Part shown: one piece after another, positions 35,556 to 43,823 of the stretch
Numbering within the stretch: position 1 is the first letter of the stretch
How the letters are laid out: each line of letters starts with the position of its first letter
Origin: CAVQWT01 sp963717705
Lineage (GTDB): Bacteria > Pseudomonadota > Gammaproteobacteria > Burkholderiales > Casimicrobiaceae
Reading direction: 5' to 3'
Assembly (NCBI GenBank): GCA_963717705.1
Contig: CAVQWT010000002.1
Coordinates: 620,001 to 684,000 of the forward strand
DNA: 64,000 nt
Notes under the pieces: generated by a model
Database searches by the model: none
Seen by the model: only the letters and a program-made list of their open reading frames with translations
What the model was told of the DNA's origin: nothing
Program-made: the position numbers and the translations under genes

Positions 35556-38072
35556 TCACGACGGCGCGACGACCCGCAGGACGCGCCGGCGCCTTGGCGA
35601 GCGCCGATAGAACCAATGCTTGGTAAACTCCGCGGCGACGATGTACGCCAGCGCGATGCCGGTCAGTGTCAGCAGCAGCGCCGGCGAGAGCGGCGCGAAG
35701 CCCAGGGCCGACGCGAAGGGTAGCGCGGGCAACGCGACGGCGACCGCGATGACCGCCGCGGTGCTCAGCACCAGCGCGCGGCTCGGTCGGCTCTTCCACA
35801 GCGTGCGCCGCGTGCGCACGACGAACACGATCAGCAGCTCGGTGAGCAGCGACTCGAAGAACCACCCCGTCCGGAACGTGGCGGCGTCCGCGCCGAACAG
35901 CCACAGCAGCGCGCCGAAGGTCGCGAAGTCGAACAGCGAGCTCAGCAACCCGAATTCGAGCATGAAGCGGCCGATGAAGCGCACGTCCCATCGCTCTGGC
36001 CTCGCCACGGTCTCCGGGTCGACCGCATCGCCGGCCAGCGCCATCGCCGGCACGTCCGAAAGCAGGTTGTTCAGCAGCACCTGGCTCGGCAGCAGCGGCA
36101 GGAAGGGCAGCAACAGCGACGCGACCGCCATGCTGATCATGTTGCCCAGGTTGGCGCTGGTGGTGGTGAGCACGTACTTCAGCGTGTTGGCGAACGTCGT
36201 TCGCCCCTCGGCGACGCCGCGGCGAAGCACGTGCAGGTCCTTGTCCAGCAGCACGAAGTCGGCCGACTCGCGCGCGACATCGGCCGCGCCCTCGACCGAG
36301 ATGGCGACGTCCGCGCTGCGCATCGACGGTCCGTCGTTGATGCCGTCGCCCATGTAGCCGACGACGTGGCCGCGCCGCTTGAACGCGCGGATGATCCGGT
36401 CCTTCTGGTGCGGGTCGACCTCGGCGAACACGTCGGTCTTGTCGACTGCGTGCCACAGTGCTTCGTCGCTCAGATGCTCGAGATCGGCGCCGGTCAGCGC
36501 GCGCTCGTGCCTCAACCCGACCGCGCGGGCGATGTGCCGGGCCACGCCCACGGTGTCGCCGGTCACCATCTTCACCGCCACGCCCATGGCCTTGAGCGCG
36601 GCAACGGCGTCGGCGACGTCGGCCTTGGGCGGATCCGAGAACAGCAGCGCGCCCAGGTAGCGCAACCCCTGCTCGTCCTGCCAGCGACCGTCGCCGGCTA
36701 GCGGCTTGTCCGCGACCGCAATGACCCGCAGACCCTCGTCCGCGTACGCGGCGAGCGTCGCCGCCAGCCGCTCGCGCTCCACGGGCGCGAGTGCGCAGGC
36801 CGCCAGCACCTGCGGCACCGCGCCCTTGGTGATGAGCCGCTGTTCGCCGTGAAGCCGGACCGCGACCGACAGGCGCTTGCGCACGAAATCGTAAGGCAGC
36901 TCGCCGAGCTTCTCCGTGCCTTCGGGCAACGGGGACGCGGCGCCCAGGCAGTCGTCGAGTGGCGACGGCAGGCCGGTCTGCAGGTGCGCGTTGACCGCGC
37001 CCGCCTCCAGCACTGCCGCCGAAGGCTTGCCATCGGGGCCCACCGCCGCTTGCAGCTGCGGCGCCCCGACGGTGAGCGTCCCCGTCTTGTCGGTGCACAG
37101 CAGGTCCATGCTGCCCAGGTTCTCGATCGCGTCCAGCCGCCGCACCAGCACGCCGCGGTCGGCCATCGCCCCCGCGGCATGGGCGAGGTTGATCGACAGG
37201 ATCGTGGGCAGCAGCTCGGGGGCGAGCCCCACCGCGAGTGCCAGCGAAAAGAGCAGCGAATCGGCCGGCCCGCGACCGAACAGCACGTTGGCCGCGAACA
37301 GGCACAGCGTGATCGCCAGCATCGCGATGGTGAGCAGGTACCCGAAGCGCTTCAGCCCGTGCTCGAATTCCGTCTCGGGACGGACATCCGCAAGCTGGTG
37401 GGCAATCGCGCCGAACGCGGTATCGCGGCCGGTGCGCACGACCAGCGCGGTGGCCGTGCCGCTGCGCACGCTGGTGCCCATGAACGTGCAGCCGGTGCGC
37501 TGGCTGAGCGGGGACCCGGCGGGCACCGGACCCACGCGCTTGGCCACCGGGAAGCTCTCGCCGGTAAGCGTGGCCTCGCTGGCGTAGAAGTCGTTGGCCT
37601 CGAGCAGCACCGCGTCGGCGGGGACAATGCTGCCCGCGTTCAGCAGCACCACGTCGCCGGGCACCACGTCGCTCGCCGCCACCGCCTGCTCGACGCCGTC
37701 GCGCAACACCCGGGTCTTGAGCACCAGGCGGTTGGCGAGCCGCTCGAGCGCACCGCGCGCACCACGCTCGCGCCAGAAGCCAATGGCCACGCTGGTAGCC
37801 ACGATGAAGCCCACCAGGGCCGCCTCGGTCCAGCCTCCGGCAAAGAGCGAGACGCCGGTCGCGAACACGAGCAGCAGCACCAGCGGCGACGCGAGTTGTC
37901 GCGCCAGCAGCCGCCAGTCGCTGTCGGGCTGGCGTCGTTCGACGAGGTTGGGCCCGTGCTCGACGAGTCGCCGTTGCGCCTCGGCGCCGGTCAGTCCCGA
38001 CGGCGAGCCCGCCAGCGCATCCAGAAGAGCAGACGGGGGTGCCGTCCAATAGTCGTCAGGAACGTTCGGCAT
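35556..38072 (-). CDS. mgtA: Magnesium-translocating P-type ATPase
   Basis: An 838-residue P3B-type ATPase importing Mg2+ (and possibly other divalent cations). The N-terminal cation-ATPase domain precedes TM helices near residues 60-105. The actuator carries TLTGESFPVAKR, the phosphorylation motif is CTDKTGTLTVG with Asp near residue 327, and TM4 carries GLAPELLPTI, the P-E-L variant of MgtA/B. The hinge reads GDGINDGPSMRSADVAISVEGAADVARESADFVLLDKDL. Four to six C-terminal helices finish the protein. No leader with mgtL-like peptide or riboswitch was recognised. The DksA-like gene lies 143 bp upstream on the same strand. Confidence 0.93.
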   Translation of the reverse strand: MPNVPDDYWTAPPSALLDALAGSPSGLTGAEAQRRLVEHGPNLVERRQPDSDWRLLARQLASPLVLLLVFATGVSLFAGGWTEAALVGFIVATSVAIGFWRERGARGALERLANRLVLKTRVLRDGVEQAVAASDVVPGDVVLLNAGSIVPADAVLLEANDFYASEATLTGESFPVAKRVGPVPAGSPLSQRTGCTFMGTSVRSGTATALVVRTGRDTAFGAIAHQLADVRPETEFEHGLKRFGYLLTIAMLAITLCLFAANVLFGRGPADSLLFSLALAVGLAPELLPTILSINLAHAAGAMADRGVLVRRLDAIENLGSMDLLCTDKTGTLTVGAPQLQAAVGPDGKPSAAVLEAGAVNAHLQTGLPSPLDDCLGAASPLPEGTEKLGELPYDFVRKRLSVAVRLHGEQRLITKGAVPQVLAACALAPVERERLAATLAAYADEGLRVIAVADKPLAGDGRWQDEQGLRYLGALLFSDPPKADVADAVAALKAMGVAVKMVTGDTVGVARHIARAVGLRHERALTGADLEHLSDEALWHAVDKTDVFAEVDPHQKDRIIRAFKRRGHVVGYMGDGINDGPSMRSADVAISVEGAADVARESADFVLLDKDLHVLRRGVAEGRTTFANTLKYVLTTTSANLGNMISMAVASLLLPFLPLLPSQVLLNNLLSDVPAMALAGDAVDPETVARPERWDVRFIGRFMLEFGLLSSLFDFATFGALLWLFGADAATFRTGWFFESLLTELLIVFVVRTRRTLWKSRPSRALVLSTAAVIAVAVALPALPFASALGFAPLSPALLLTLTGIALAYIVAAEFTKHWFYRRSPRRRRVLRVVAPS

Positions 38073-38215
38073 GGCGAGGGGTCACCGCCAGCGGCGGGCC
38101 GTTCCCGCGTCGCGCGCGCGACCGGGTGGCGACGGTGCCACGAGGAACTGTCGTTCGCCCCGCACGGGCGGGACCCCGTTGGATCGCGCGCCCGACGGCC
38201 GGGTCGGGCGCGCCG

Positions 38216-38611
38216 CTAGAGCGTCGGCCGGTTCGCGTGAGCGTAGGTCCGCTCGTGCTGAGCCTGGCACTCGGTGCAGCGCGTGGCCGTCGGCGATGCC
38301 TGCAGCCGCGCGTAGACGATGTCTTCGCCGCAATCGCAGCACACCCCGAACTTGTGTTCCCGGATCTGGGCGAGCGCCGCGTCGATCGCGCGAATCTCGT
38401 CGACATGACGTTTCGCCATCGTCTCGTTCATGTCGCTGATCACCATCGCGACCGACTCGTCACCGGTGTCCGGCACATCGCCCCCGACGTCGGCCAGCGT
38501 CTCCTCGTGAACGAGCTTCAGGTCCGCCTCGGCCTGCGACAGGAAGCCTTGCCGCTGTGTCTGCAGCAGTTGCTCGAGATGCTTGGTCTGGCTGCGCGTA
38601 AGCCCGTTCAT
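38216..38611 (-). CDS. DksA/TraR-type zinc finger protein
   Basis: A 131-residue protein starting MNGLTRSQTKHLEQLLQTQR. The ATG at 38611 has GGAGG 5 bp upstream. A long helical hairpin (about residues 5-85) includes the conserved HVDEIRAIDAALAQI block, followed by a four-cysteine zinc finger C-C-D-C-G-E-D-I ... RCTEC. The architecture matches DksA/TraR proteins that insert into the RNA polymerase secondary channel, but the coiled-coil tip lacks the canonical D-A-x-x-D signature of DksA, so a ppGpp-synergistic role is uncertain. An FNR-type box lies 92 bp upstream of the start. Confidence 0.87.
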   Translation of the reverse strand: MNGLTRSQTKHLEQLLQTQRQGFLSQAEADLKLVHEETLADVGGDVPDTGDESVAMVISDMNETMAKRHVDEIRAIDAALAQIREHKFGVCCDCGEDIVYARLQASPTATRCTECQAQHERTYAHANRPTL

Positions 38612-38702
38612 GCCAACCTCCAGGTTGCCCGCCGCGGGCCGCCGGTGTCCCGGCGAAGATGAAGCCCGGATAGGCAGCCTAACCCCGGCCGCGCCGGCCG
38701 GC

Positions 38703-38716
38703 TTGACGCAGGTCAA
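38703..38716 (-). promoter_or_regulatory. FNR/ANR-type box upstream of the DksA-like gene
   Basis: TTGACGCAGGTCAA, a perfect TTGAC-N4-GTCAA palindrome. Its centre at 38709.5 predicts, for a class II FNR promoter, a start near 38668 on the minus strand. TAGGCT (38681-38676) fits the -10 position and leaves a leader of about 57 nt before the ATG at 38611. Family consensus for FNR/ANR/CRP-type regulators is TTGAT-N4-ATCAA, with TTGAC variants common. Confidence 0.65.
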
Positions 38717-38803
38717 CGGCGACGTTTGGTCGCGGCAACGCGCGTCCGCCGGCGGGCACCGCGTTCGCCGCCGCCCATGTCCGCAGCGACAGACCGTCGC
38801 ACC

Positions 38804-39316
38804 TCAGCGATGCCAGCGCACGCGAACCGCGTACTCGTCCTCGCCGAACCTGACGTCGAGGTCGCCGTCGTAGGCGCGCTTCAACGCCGTGCCGATGCGC
38901 CTCGGCAGGTGGATGTCGGTCGTCGTGATGTGCACGGTTTCCGCCACCTCCCGGACCTCCATCAGGCGGTTCAGCGGGTGCTCCCGGCCTTCCTGCTCGG
39001 CCTCGTGGCGAATCAGGTCCAGCAGATCCTTCCGGTGCAGCGCCACGAACGGACCCTCGAGCGAGACGGTGCCGGCCGGAAGCTTGTCGCGGACGCGGTG
39101 GCACGCGGGACACGTGGCCTCATGGGCCTCGGCCGGCGCAGTTCCCCGGGTCCAGCGGCCGTGAAGAAACACGAGGCCGCAATCGACGCACCGGGTCGGC
39201 TGCCGGTACTTGCCTGCCGCGTGATACGGATCGTCGCGACCGGCGTCGAAACCGCGGTCGCCATGGTATTCACCGCCGGGGGAGACGTGCGGCGGCGGCT
39301 GCATTCTGCTGTTCAT
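38804..39316 (-). CDS. BCAM0308-family zinc-ribbon protein
   Basis: A 170-residue protein. I chose ATG 39316 because AAGGAG lies 7 bp upstream; two further in-frame ATGs upstream add unconserved residues. Two CxxC pairs form a likely zinc ribbon: TRCVDCGLVFLHGRW and ATCPACHRVRD. The middle and C-terminal part (VALHRKDLLDLIRHEAEQE; ETVHITTTDIHLPRRIGTALKRAYDGDLDVRF) contains the family's conserved sequence. The function of this family is unknown. It is named after a Burkholderia cenocepacia gene that I recall as lying in a low-oxygen-induced gene cluster. A candidate FNR box lies 80 bp upstream. Confidence 0.8.
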   Translation of the reverse strand: MNSRMQPPPHVSPGGEYHGDRGFDAGRDDPYHAAGKYRQPTRCVDCGLVFLHGRWTRGTAPAEAHEATCPACHRVRDKLPAGTVSLEGPFVALHRKDLLDLIRHEAEQEGREHPLNRLMEVREVAETVHITTTDIHLPRRIGTALKRAYDGDLDVRFGEDEYAVRVRWHR

Positions 39317-39390
39317 TGCGGACTCCTTCAAATCCCCTCCAAACGACCCCATCCCTTGATCCATCCTGCGCCGCGCCCGTCGGAGGGTTC

Positions 39391-39404
39391 TTGATTGCCG
39401 TCAA
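39391..39404 (-). promoter_or_regulatory. FNR/ANR-type box upstream of the BCAM0308-like gene
   Basis: TTGATTGCCGTCAA, with the two half-sites TTGAT and GTCAA four bases apart. Centre 39397.5. A class II promoter would start near 39356 on the minus strand, with CAGGAT (39368-39363) at the -10 position and a leader of about 40 nt before the ATG at 39316. Confidence 0.6.
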
Positions 39405-39479
39405 CGTCGCGGTCGCGTCCGGATGCCGCACCGCCGCCGTGGATCTGCGAGTACGACGGGCCGGGGAGGCCGCCGGCCC

Positions 39480-40364
39480 TCACGCCGGCGCTGCATGCTC
39501 GTAATGCGTGCGGCACTCGGCCTCGCGGCCGCGGACGACGCGCCGGCCGGCCAGCGCCCCGTGGTGCTCGGTGACGACGGTGCGCTGACTTTCCGCGCGG
39601 TGGTCGTCGTAGAAATAGAGCACGACCCAGTCGTGCGTGCGCTCGAGCTCGTGCGCCTTCGCCGTGTTCGAGAACAGCGCGGTGAAGTGCCAGGTCCCGC
39701 GCGCCGTGTGCAGCACCGGCAGCCAAGACTCGTGCGCGGGGTTGAAGCGCCGCGGCGCGATCGTCGGCAGCCGGCCCGCGCGCGCGCGCTCGAGGTATTC
39801 GCGATCGACGTCGAGCAGCACGTCGACCGGCGGCTCGTGAGCCGATTCAGCGGGGGGCCGACGGCGCAGCCGCGAGCGGTCGAGGATGTCGGCGAGCGCG
39901 GCCCGGATGGTCGCGGTACGGCGCGCGCCGACGCCGGGCACGGCTTCGAGCCTGCCGTCGTGCGCCGCGGCTTCCAGCGCTTCGAGCGTGTCGACGCCGA
40001 GCGCGTCGTGGATGCGCCGCGCCAGCTCCGGGCCGATGCCGGGGACGGTGCGGAACAGCAGCGCGGGGTCGAGGCTGCCGCGCAGCCGCTCCAGCTGGAC
40101 CCAGCGCCCGGTCTGCACCATCTCGGCGATGGCCGCCGCGATGCCGGGACCGACACCGGGCAGCTCATCGAGTCCCGGCAGGCCCCTGGCCGCGAACAGC
40201 TCGCGCAGGCTGGCGGGATATTGCTCGACGCTGTCGGCCGCCTTCCGGTACGCGCCGACGCGGAACGGATTGGCGCCCTGCGCGTGGAGAAGCTCCGCGA
40301 CCTGGCGGAGCCATGCGGCGACCTGCTCGTTATCCGGCCGCGGCGGCGCAGTGTTCTCGGGCAT
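39480..40364 (-). CDS. PolX-like helix-hairpin-helix protein lacking a polymerase domain
   Basis: A 294-residue protein starting MPENTAPPRPDNEQVAAWL. Residues about 10-85 resemble the N-terminal 8-kDa domain of X-family polymerases (GANPFRVGAYRKAADSVEQYP). Three HhH hairpins follow: LPGVGPGIAAAIAEM, VPGIGPELARRI and VPGVGARRTATI. The C-terminal 110 residues (VLHTARGTWHFTALFSNTAKAHEL) are beta-rich and unlike the nucleotidyltransferase or PHP domains of PolX. The start at 40364 rather than the longer version is supported by the FNR-box-predicted start near 40427. Role: nonspecific DNA binding or DNA repair, inferred. Confidence 0.72.
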   Translation of the reverse strand: MPENTAPPRPDNEQVAAWLRQVAELLHAQGANPFRVGAYRKAADSVEQYPASLRELFAARGLPGLDELPGVGPGIAAAIAEMVQTGRWVQLERLRGSLDPALLFRTVPGIGPELARRIHDALGVDTLEALEAAAHDGRLEAVPGVGARRTATIRAALADILDRSRLRRRPPAESAHEPPVDVLLDVDREYLERARAGRLPTIAPRRFNPAHESWLPVLHTARGTWHFTALFSNTAKAHELERTHDWVVLYFYDDHRAESQRTVVTEHHGALAGRRVVRGREAECRTHYEHAAPA

Positions 40365-40461
40365 CGGTGATAGCCTCGTCGACGCGCAGCCGGGCGCCGC
40401 CACCCCCGCAGTCGCCCCATCGCTGCTCGAATCCATTCTGCTCCCGCCGTCGAGCCGCCGC

Positions 40462-40475
40462 TTGACCCGCGTCAA
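40462..40475. promoter_or_regulatory. FNR/ANR-type box shared by two divergent genes
   Basis: TTGACCCGCGTCAA, a perfect TTGAC-N4-GTCAA palindrome at centre 40468.5 between the minus-strand HhH gene (start 40364) and the plus-strand phosphotransferase-like gene (start 40624). On the plus strand TACGAT (40498-40503) lies exactly at -12 to -7 for a start near 40510. On the minus strand CAGAAT (40440-40435) is near the corresponding position for a start near 40427. It may serve both promoters. Confidence 0.65.
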
Positions 40476-40623
40476 ACGGCGGGGCGCCGCGTGCGCCTAC
40501 GATCGACAGTCCGGCAATCCAAGCAGTTCACATGGCGCACGCGCGGGAGCGGTGCGAGACCCCCATGGCAGCAACGGCCGCAGGACGCCTGCCGCTCCGC
40601 CGACCGAGCCGCGGGATCCCGCC

Positions 40624-41697
40624 ATGATCACCGCCACGACCGGTGACCCCTCCCGGGATGCGCGCGGCCCCGGCCTCGCGGCCACGGTGGCCTTCCTGTC
40701 GCGGCCCGGCGCGTACCCGGAGCCGACCGAAGGGGTCCTCCGCGTCCAGACGCACATGTCGTGGGTGTTCCTGCTCGACGCCAGCGCCTACAAGCTCAAG
40801 AAGCCGGTGCGCCTGTCGTACCTCGACTTCAGCACTCCGGCGCTGCGGAAATTCTTCTGCGACGAGGAGCTGCGGCTGAACCGCCGGCTGTCCGAGGGGG
40901 TCTACCTGGACGTGGTTCCGCTGATGCTGGATGCGAGCGGATTCCTGCGTGTCGGGGCCGCCGCCGACGCAGGCGACGGCGATCGCGTTGTCGACTGGCT
41001 CGTTCACATGCGCCGGCTGCCGGCGGAGAGGATGCTCGACCGGATGATCGTCGACAACCGGCTGGGCGAGGACGACGTGCGCCGCGTCGTCGAGCGGCTG
41101 GCGCGCTTCTATCGGGCGGGGCCGGCGGTGCCGCTGACGCCGGACGATTACCGCGCGCGGTTTGCCGCGGCGATCCGCCAGAACCGCAGCGAGCTGGTGC
41201 AGCCGCGCTACGGACTCGACGCCGGCGCGGTGGGGGAAACCTGCCGCCAGCAGCTGGCGACACTGGAGCGCCTCGCCCCGCTCCTGGCCGAGCGCGCGAC
41301 GGCGGGGCGCCTGGTCGAGGGGCACGGCGACCTGCGCCCGGAGCACGTCTGTCTGATGGATGCGCACCCCCAGTTCATCGATTGCCTCGAGTTCTCGCGC
41401 GATCTGCGGGTGCTCGATCCGGTCGACGAGCTGGCCTTTCTCGCACTCGAATGCGAACGCCTGGGCGCGCCGTGGACGCGCGAGTGCATCTTCCGGACGT
41501 ACGCCGAAGCGACCGGAGACGCGCCGCCGACGGCGCTGGTGGCGTTCTACCAGAGCTACCGCGCGGCCATTCGCGCCCGGATCGCCGCGTGGCACCTCGA
41601 CGACGAGAGCGTGCAGGCGCCGGCAAGATGGATCGCCCGCGCCGGCGAATACCTGCGCTTGGCGCGCGCCCGGATCGACGCCTGCGGGCCGTGCTAG
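40624..41697 (+). CDS. Aminoglycoside-phosphotransferase-like protein
   Basis: A 357-residue protein starting MITATTGDPSRD, then AFLSRPGAYPEPTEGVLRVQTHMSWVFLLD and the ATP-lysine-type segment YKLKKPVRLSYLDFS. The catalytic Brenner-like motif reads VEGHGDLRPEHVCL, with His replacing the usual Asn. A second acidic block is VLDPVDELAFLALECER. This is the N-terminal kinase-like half of proteins annotated as bifunctional aminoglycoside phosphotransferase/ATP-binding protein; the C-terminal P-loop half is absent. Aminoglycoside resistance should not be assumed. Its stop codon and the prs-like stop share CTAG at 41694-41697. Confidence 0.8.
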   Translation: MITATTGDPSRDARGPGLAATVAFLSRPGAYPEPTEGVLRVQTHMSWVFLLDASAYKLKKPVRLSYLDFSTPALRKFFCDEELRLNRRLSEGVYLDVVPLMLDASGFLRVGAAADAGDGDRVVDWLVHMRRLPAERMLDRMIVDNRLGEDDVRRVVERLARFYRAGPAVPLTPDDYRARFAAAIRQNRSELVQPRYGLDAGAVGETCRQQLATLERLAPLLAERATAGRLVEGHGDLRPEHVCLMDAHPQFIDCLEFSRDLRVLDPVDELAFLALECERLGAPWTRECIFRTYAEATGDAPPTALVAFYQSYRAAIRARIAAWHLDDESVQAPARWIARAGEYLRLARARIDACGPC

Positions 41698-42680
41698 CTT
41701 TCGGCGAAATCCGCAAGCGACGTCCCGGCGTGCAGCCGGCGGATCGCCTCGGCGACAAAAGGCGCGGTGCCGACGGTCCGGATCATCGCGGCGACGCGCG
41801 CGTCGGTGATGCGCCAGGGCGGGATGCTGTCGGTGACCAGGATCTCGTCGACGCCCGCGCCGGCGAGCACCGCGTTGGCCTCGGTCGCGAACACGCCGTG
41901 CGACGCGCAGGCAACGACGCGCGTCGCGCCGCCGTCACGACAGGCGCGGGCGGCGCGGGCGATCGTGTTGCCCGCGCTGATGAGGTCGTCGACGATGACC
42001 GCAATCCTGCCGTTGACGTCGCCGATCAGCGCCTCGCCGCGCAGCTCGCCGCCGCTCCGGTACTTTTCGGCGAAAGCCATGCCGATCGGCCGGTCCAGTG
42101 CGCGGGCAAGGCGCTGGCGGAACGCGTCGGCACGCTTGATCCCGCCCGCATCCGGCGACACCACGGCGACGTCGGCAGCAGCGAGCTGCGGCGCCAGATG
42201 CCGGACGAACAGCGGCGCGGCCTCGAGGTGCTCGGTGCGGCACCGATAGGCGTTCTGGAACGCCGCGAGGTTGTGCACGTCCATCGTGACCATGCAGTCC
42301 GCGCCGGCCGCCTCGAAGAAAGTCGCGACGTAGCGCGTGGTCACCGGATCGCGCACCTTGCTCTTCTGGTCCTTGCGCGAGTACGCGAGATAGGGGGCGA
42401 CCACCGTCACCCGCGCCGCCGACGCGTCGCGCAGCGCGCCGACGAACAGCAGCAGGCGCACCAGCTTGTCGTCGACGCTGTGTTCCGCGTCGCCGTACAG
42501 CGACTGGACGACGTAGACGTCGCGGCCCCGCACGGTCTCGAGCGCCCGGCACTTGTGCTCGCCGTCCTCGAATTCCCTTTCCTCGTGCGCCGCCAGCGGG
42601 ATCCCGAGTTCCCGGCACGCCGCCTCGCCGTAGGCACGCCCCGAGTTCAGCGCAAAGACCTTCAGGTTGCTCTCGCTCAT
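41694..42680 (-). CDS. Ribose-phosphate pyrophosphokinase (extra PRPP synthetase)
   Basis: A 328-residue PRPP synthetase paralogue making phosphoribosyl pyrophosphate from ribose-5-phosphate and ATP. Conserved features are FEDGEHKCRALETVRGRDVYVVQS, the flexible-loop segment YSRKDQKSKVRDPVTTRY, the metal-binding DVHNLAAFQ, VSPDAGGIKRADAF and the PRPP-binding loop VIVDDLISAGNT. The housekeeping prs usually lies next to ispE beyond lolB, outside this window, so this is probably a second copy; that is an inference. It is convergent with the phosphotransferase-like gene and divergent from the DHH gene. Confidence 0.88.
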   Translation of the reverse strand: MSESNLKVFALNSGRAYGEAACRELGIPLAAHEEREFEDGEHKCRALETVRGRDVYVVQSLYGDAEHSVDDKLVRLLLFVGALRDASAARVTVVAPYLAYSRKDQKSKVRDPVTTRYVATFFEAAGADCMVTMDVHNLAAFQNAYRCRTEHLEAAPLFVRHLAPQLAAADVAVVSPDAGGIKRADAFRQRLARALDRPIGMAFAEKYRSGGELRGEALIGDVNGRIAVIVDDLISAGNTIARAARACRDGGATRVVACASHGVFATEANAVLAGAGVDEILVTDSIPPWRITDARVAAMIRTVGTAPFVAEAIRRLHAGTSLADFAES

Positions 42681-42745
42681 CGCTTTCGCTCTCCGGGGTC
42701 CGCCGCGCGCGGGCGCCCGCAGGCGCCGGCCGGCGGAAGGTGATC

Positions 42746-43702
42746 ATGACCCATTTCGACATTTTCAACGGCGACGCGGACGGCATCGGTGCGCTGCTGC
42801 AGCTTCGCCTTGCCGCGCCGATCGACGCCGTTCTCGTCACCGGCGCCAAGCGGGACTTCGCTCTGCTCGATCGCGTCGCCGGGGAGCCCGGCGACACCGC
42901 AACGGTGCTCGACATTTCGCTCGCGGTCAACCGGGCCGCGCTGCTGCGACTGCTCGACCGCGGCGTCGCGATCCAGTATTTCGATCACCACTACGCCGGC
43001 GAGATCCCCGTCCACCCGGCGCTCGAGGCGCACATCGATCCCGACGCGTCGGTGTGCACGGGCATCCTGGTCGATCGCCACCTCGGGGGCCGGCATCGCG
43101 TATGGGCGGTCGTGGCTGCGTTCGGCGACAACCTTCTCGCCGCCGCGGAACGTCTCGCGGCGTCAATGGCGCTCGCCGCGCCACAGGTGACGGCGCTGCG
43201 CGATCTCGGCGATTGCCTGACGTACAACGCCTACGGTGTCGACGTCGACGACGCGATCGTCCACCCCGCCGAGCTGTTTCGCACACTGCTGCGTCACGCC
43301 GACCCGTTCCGCTTCATGGCGACGGACACCGCCTTCGCGGCCATCGACGACGCGCGGTGCCGCGACCTCGCCCTGGCACGACAGACGCGGCCCGCGCTCG
43401 CGCTGGCCCGTGCACGCGTGTACGTGCTGCCGGATGCGGCGTGGTCGCGGCGCGTGCGCGGCATCTTCGGCAACGAGCTGGCCAATGCCGGGCCGGGGCT
43501 CGCCCACGCGGTGTTGACCGCGAACGCCGCTGGCGGCTATGCCGTCAGCGTCCGCGCGCCGGTCGCGGACGCGACGGGCGCCGACGTGCTGTGCCGGCGC
43601 TTCCCCGGCGGCGGCGGGCGGGCCGCCGCGGCGGGGATCGACGATCTTCCGCAGGAGCGGCTCGACGAGTTCGTGCAGGCGCTGGGGGCGGCTTTCGGAT
43701 GA
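42746..43702 (+). CDS. DHH family phosphoesterase
   Basis: A 318-residue protein. ATG 42746 follows GGAAGG by 6 bp. DHH-domain metal motifs are FNGDADGIGAL (Asp-x-Asp), TVLDISL, and IQYFDHHYAGEI (the DHH signature). The DHHA1 domain ends in RRFPGGGGRAAAAG near residue 290. Related enzymes hydrolyse short oligoribonucleotides, pAp or cyclic dinucleotides, but the subtype cannot be decided. It is divergent from the PRPP synthetase gene with 65 bp between starts. Confidence 0.85.
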   Translation: MTHFDIFNGDADGIGALLQLRLAAPIDAVLVTGAKRDFALLDRVAGEPGDTATVLDISLAVNRAALLRLLDRGVAIQYFDHHYAGEIPVHPALEAHIDPDASVCTGILVDRHLGGRHRVWAVVAAFGDNLLAAAERLAASMALAAPQVTALRDLGDCLTYNAYGVDVDDAIVHPAELFRTLLRHADPFRFMATDTAFAAIDDARCRDLALARQTRPALALARARVYVLPDAAWSRRVRGIFGNELANAGPGLAHAVLTANAAGGYAVSVRAPVADATGADVLCRRFPGGGGRAAAAGIDDLPQERLDEFVQALGAAFG

Positions 43703-43742
43703 CACGCATGCGGCGCGGTGCCGCGCGCGCCGATGGTGCCGG

Positions 43743-43756
43743 TTGAGCAGGGTCAA
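43743..43756 (+). promoter_or_regulatory. FNR/ANR-type box upstream of the hibernation factor gene
   Basis: TTGAGCAGGGTCAA, TTGAG-N4-GTCAA, centre 43749.5. TATGGT (43778-43783) sits at the -10 position for a class II start near 43791, leaving a 33-nt leader before the ATG at 43824. The left half-site is one base off the usual TTGAT/TTGAC. Confidence 0.6.
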
Positions 43757-43823
43757 ACACGGGCTTGCGCGTTGCGCTATGGTTGATATGAGCAGTGTCC
43801 ATTCCGTTGCGGAGGATTCGGCA

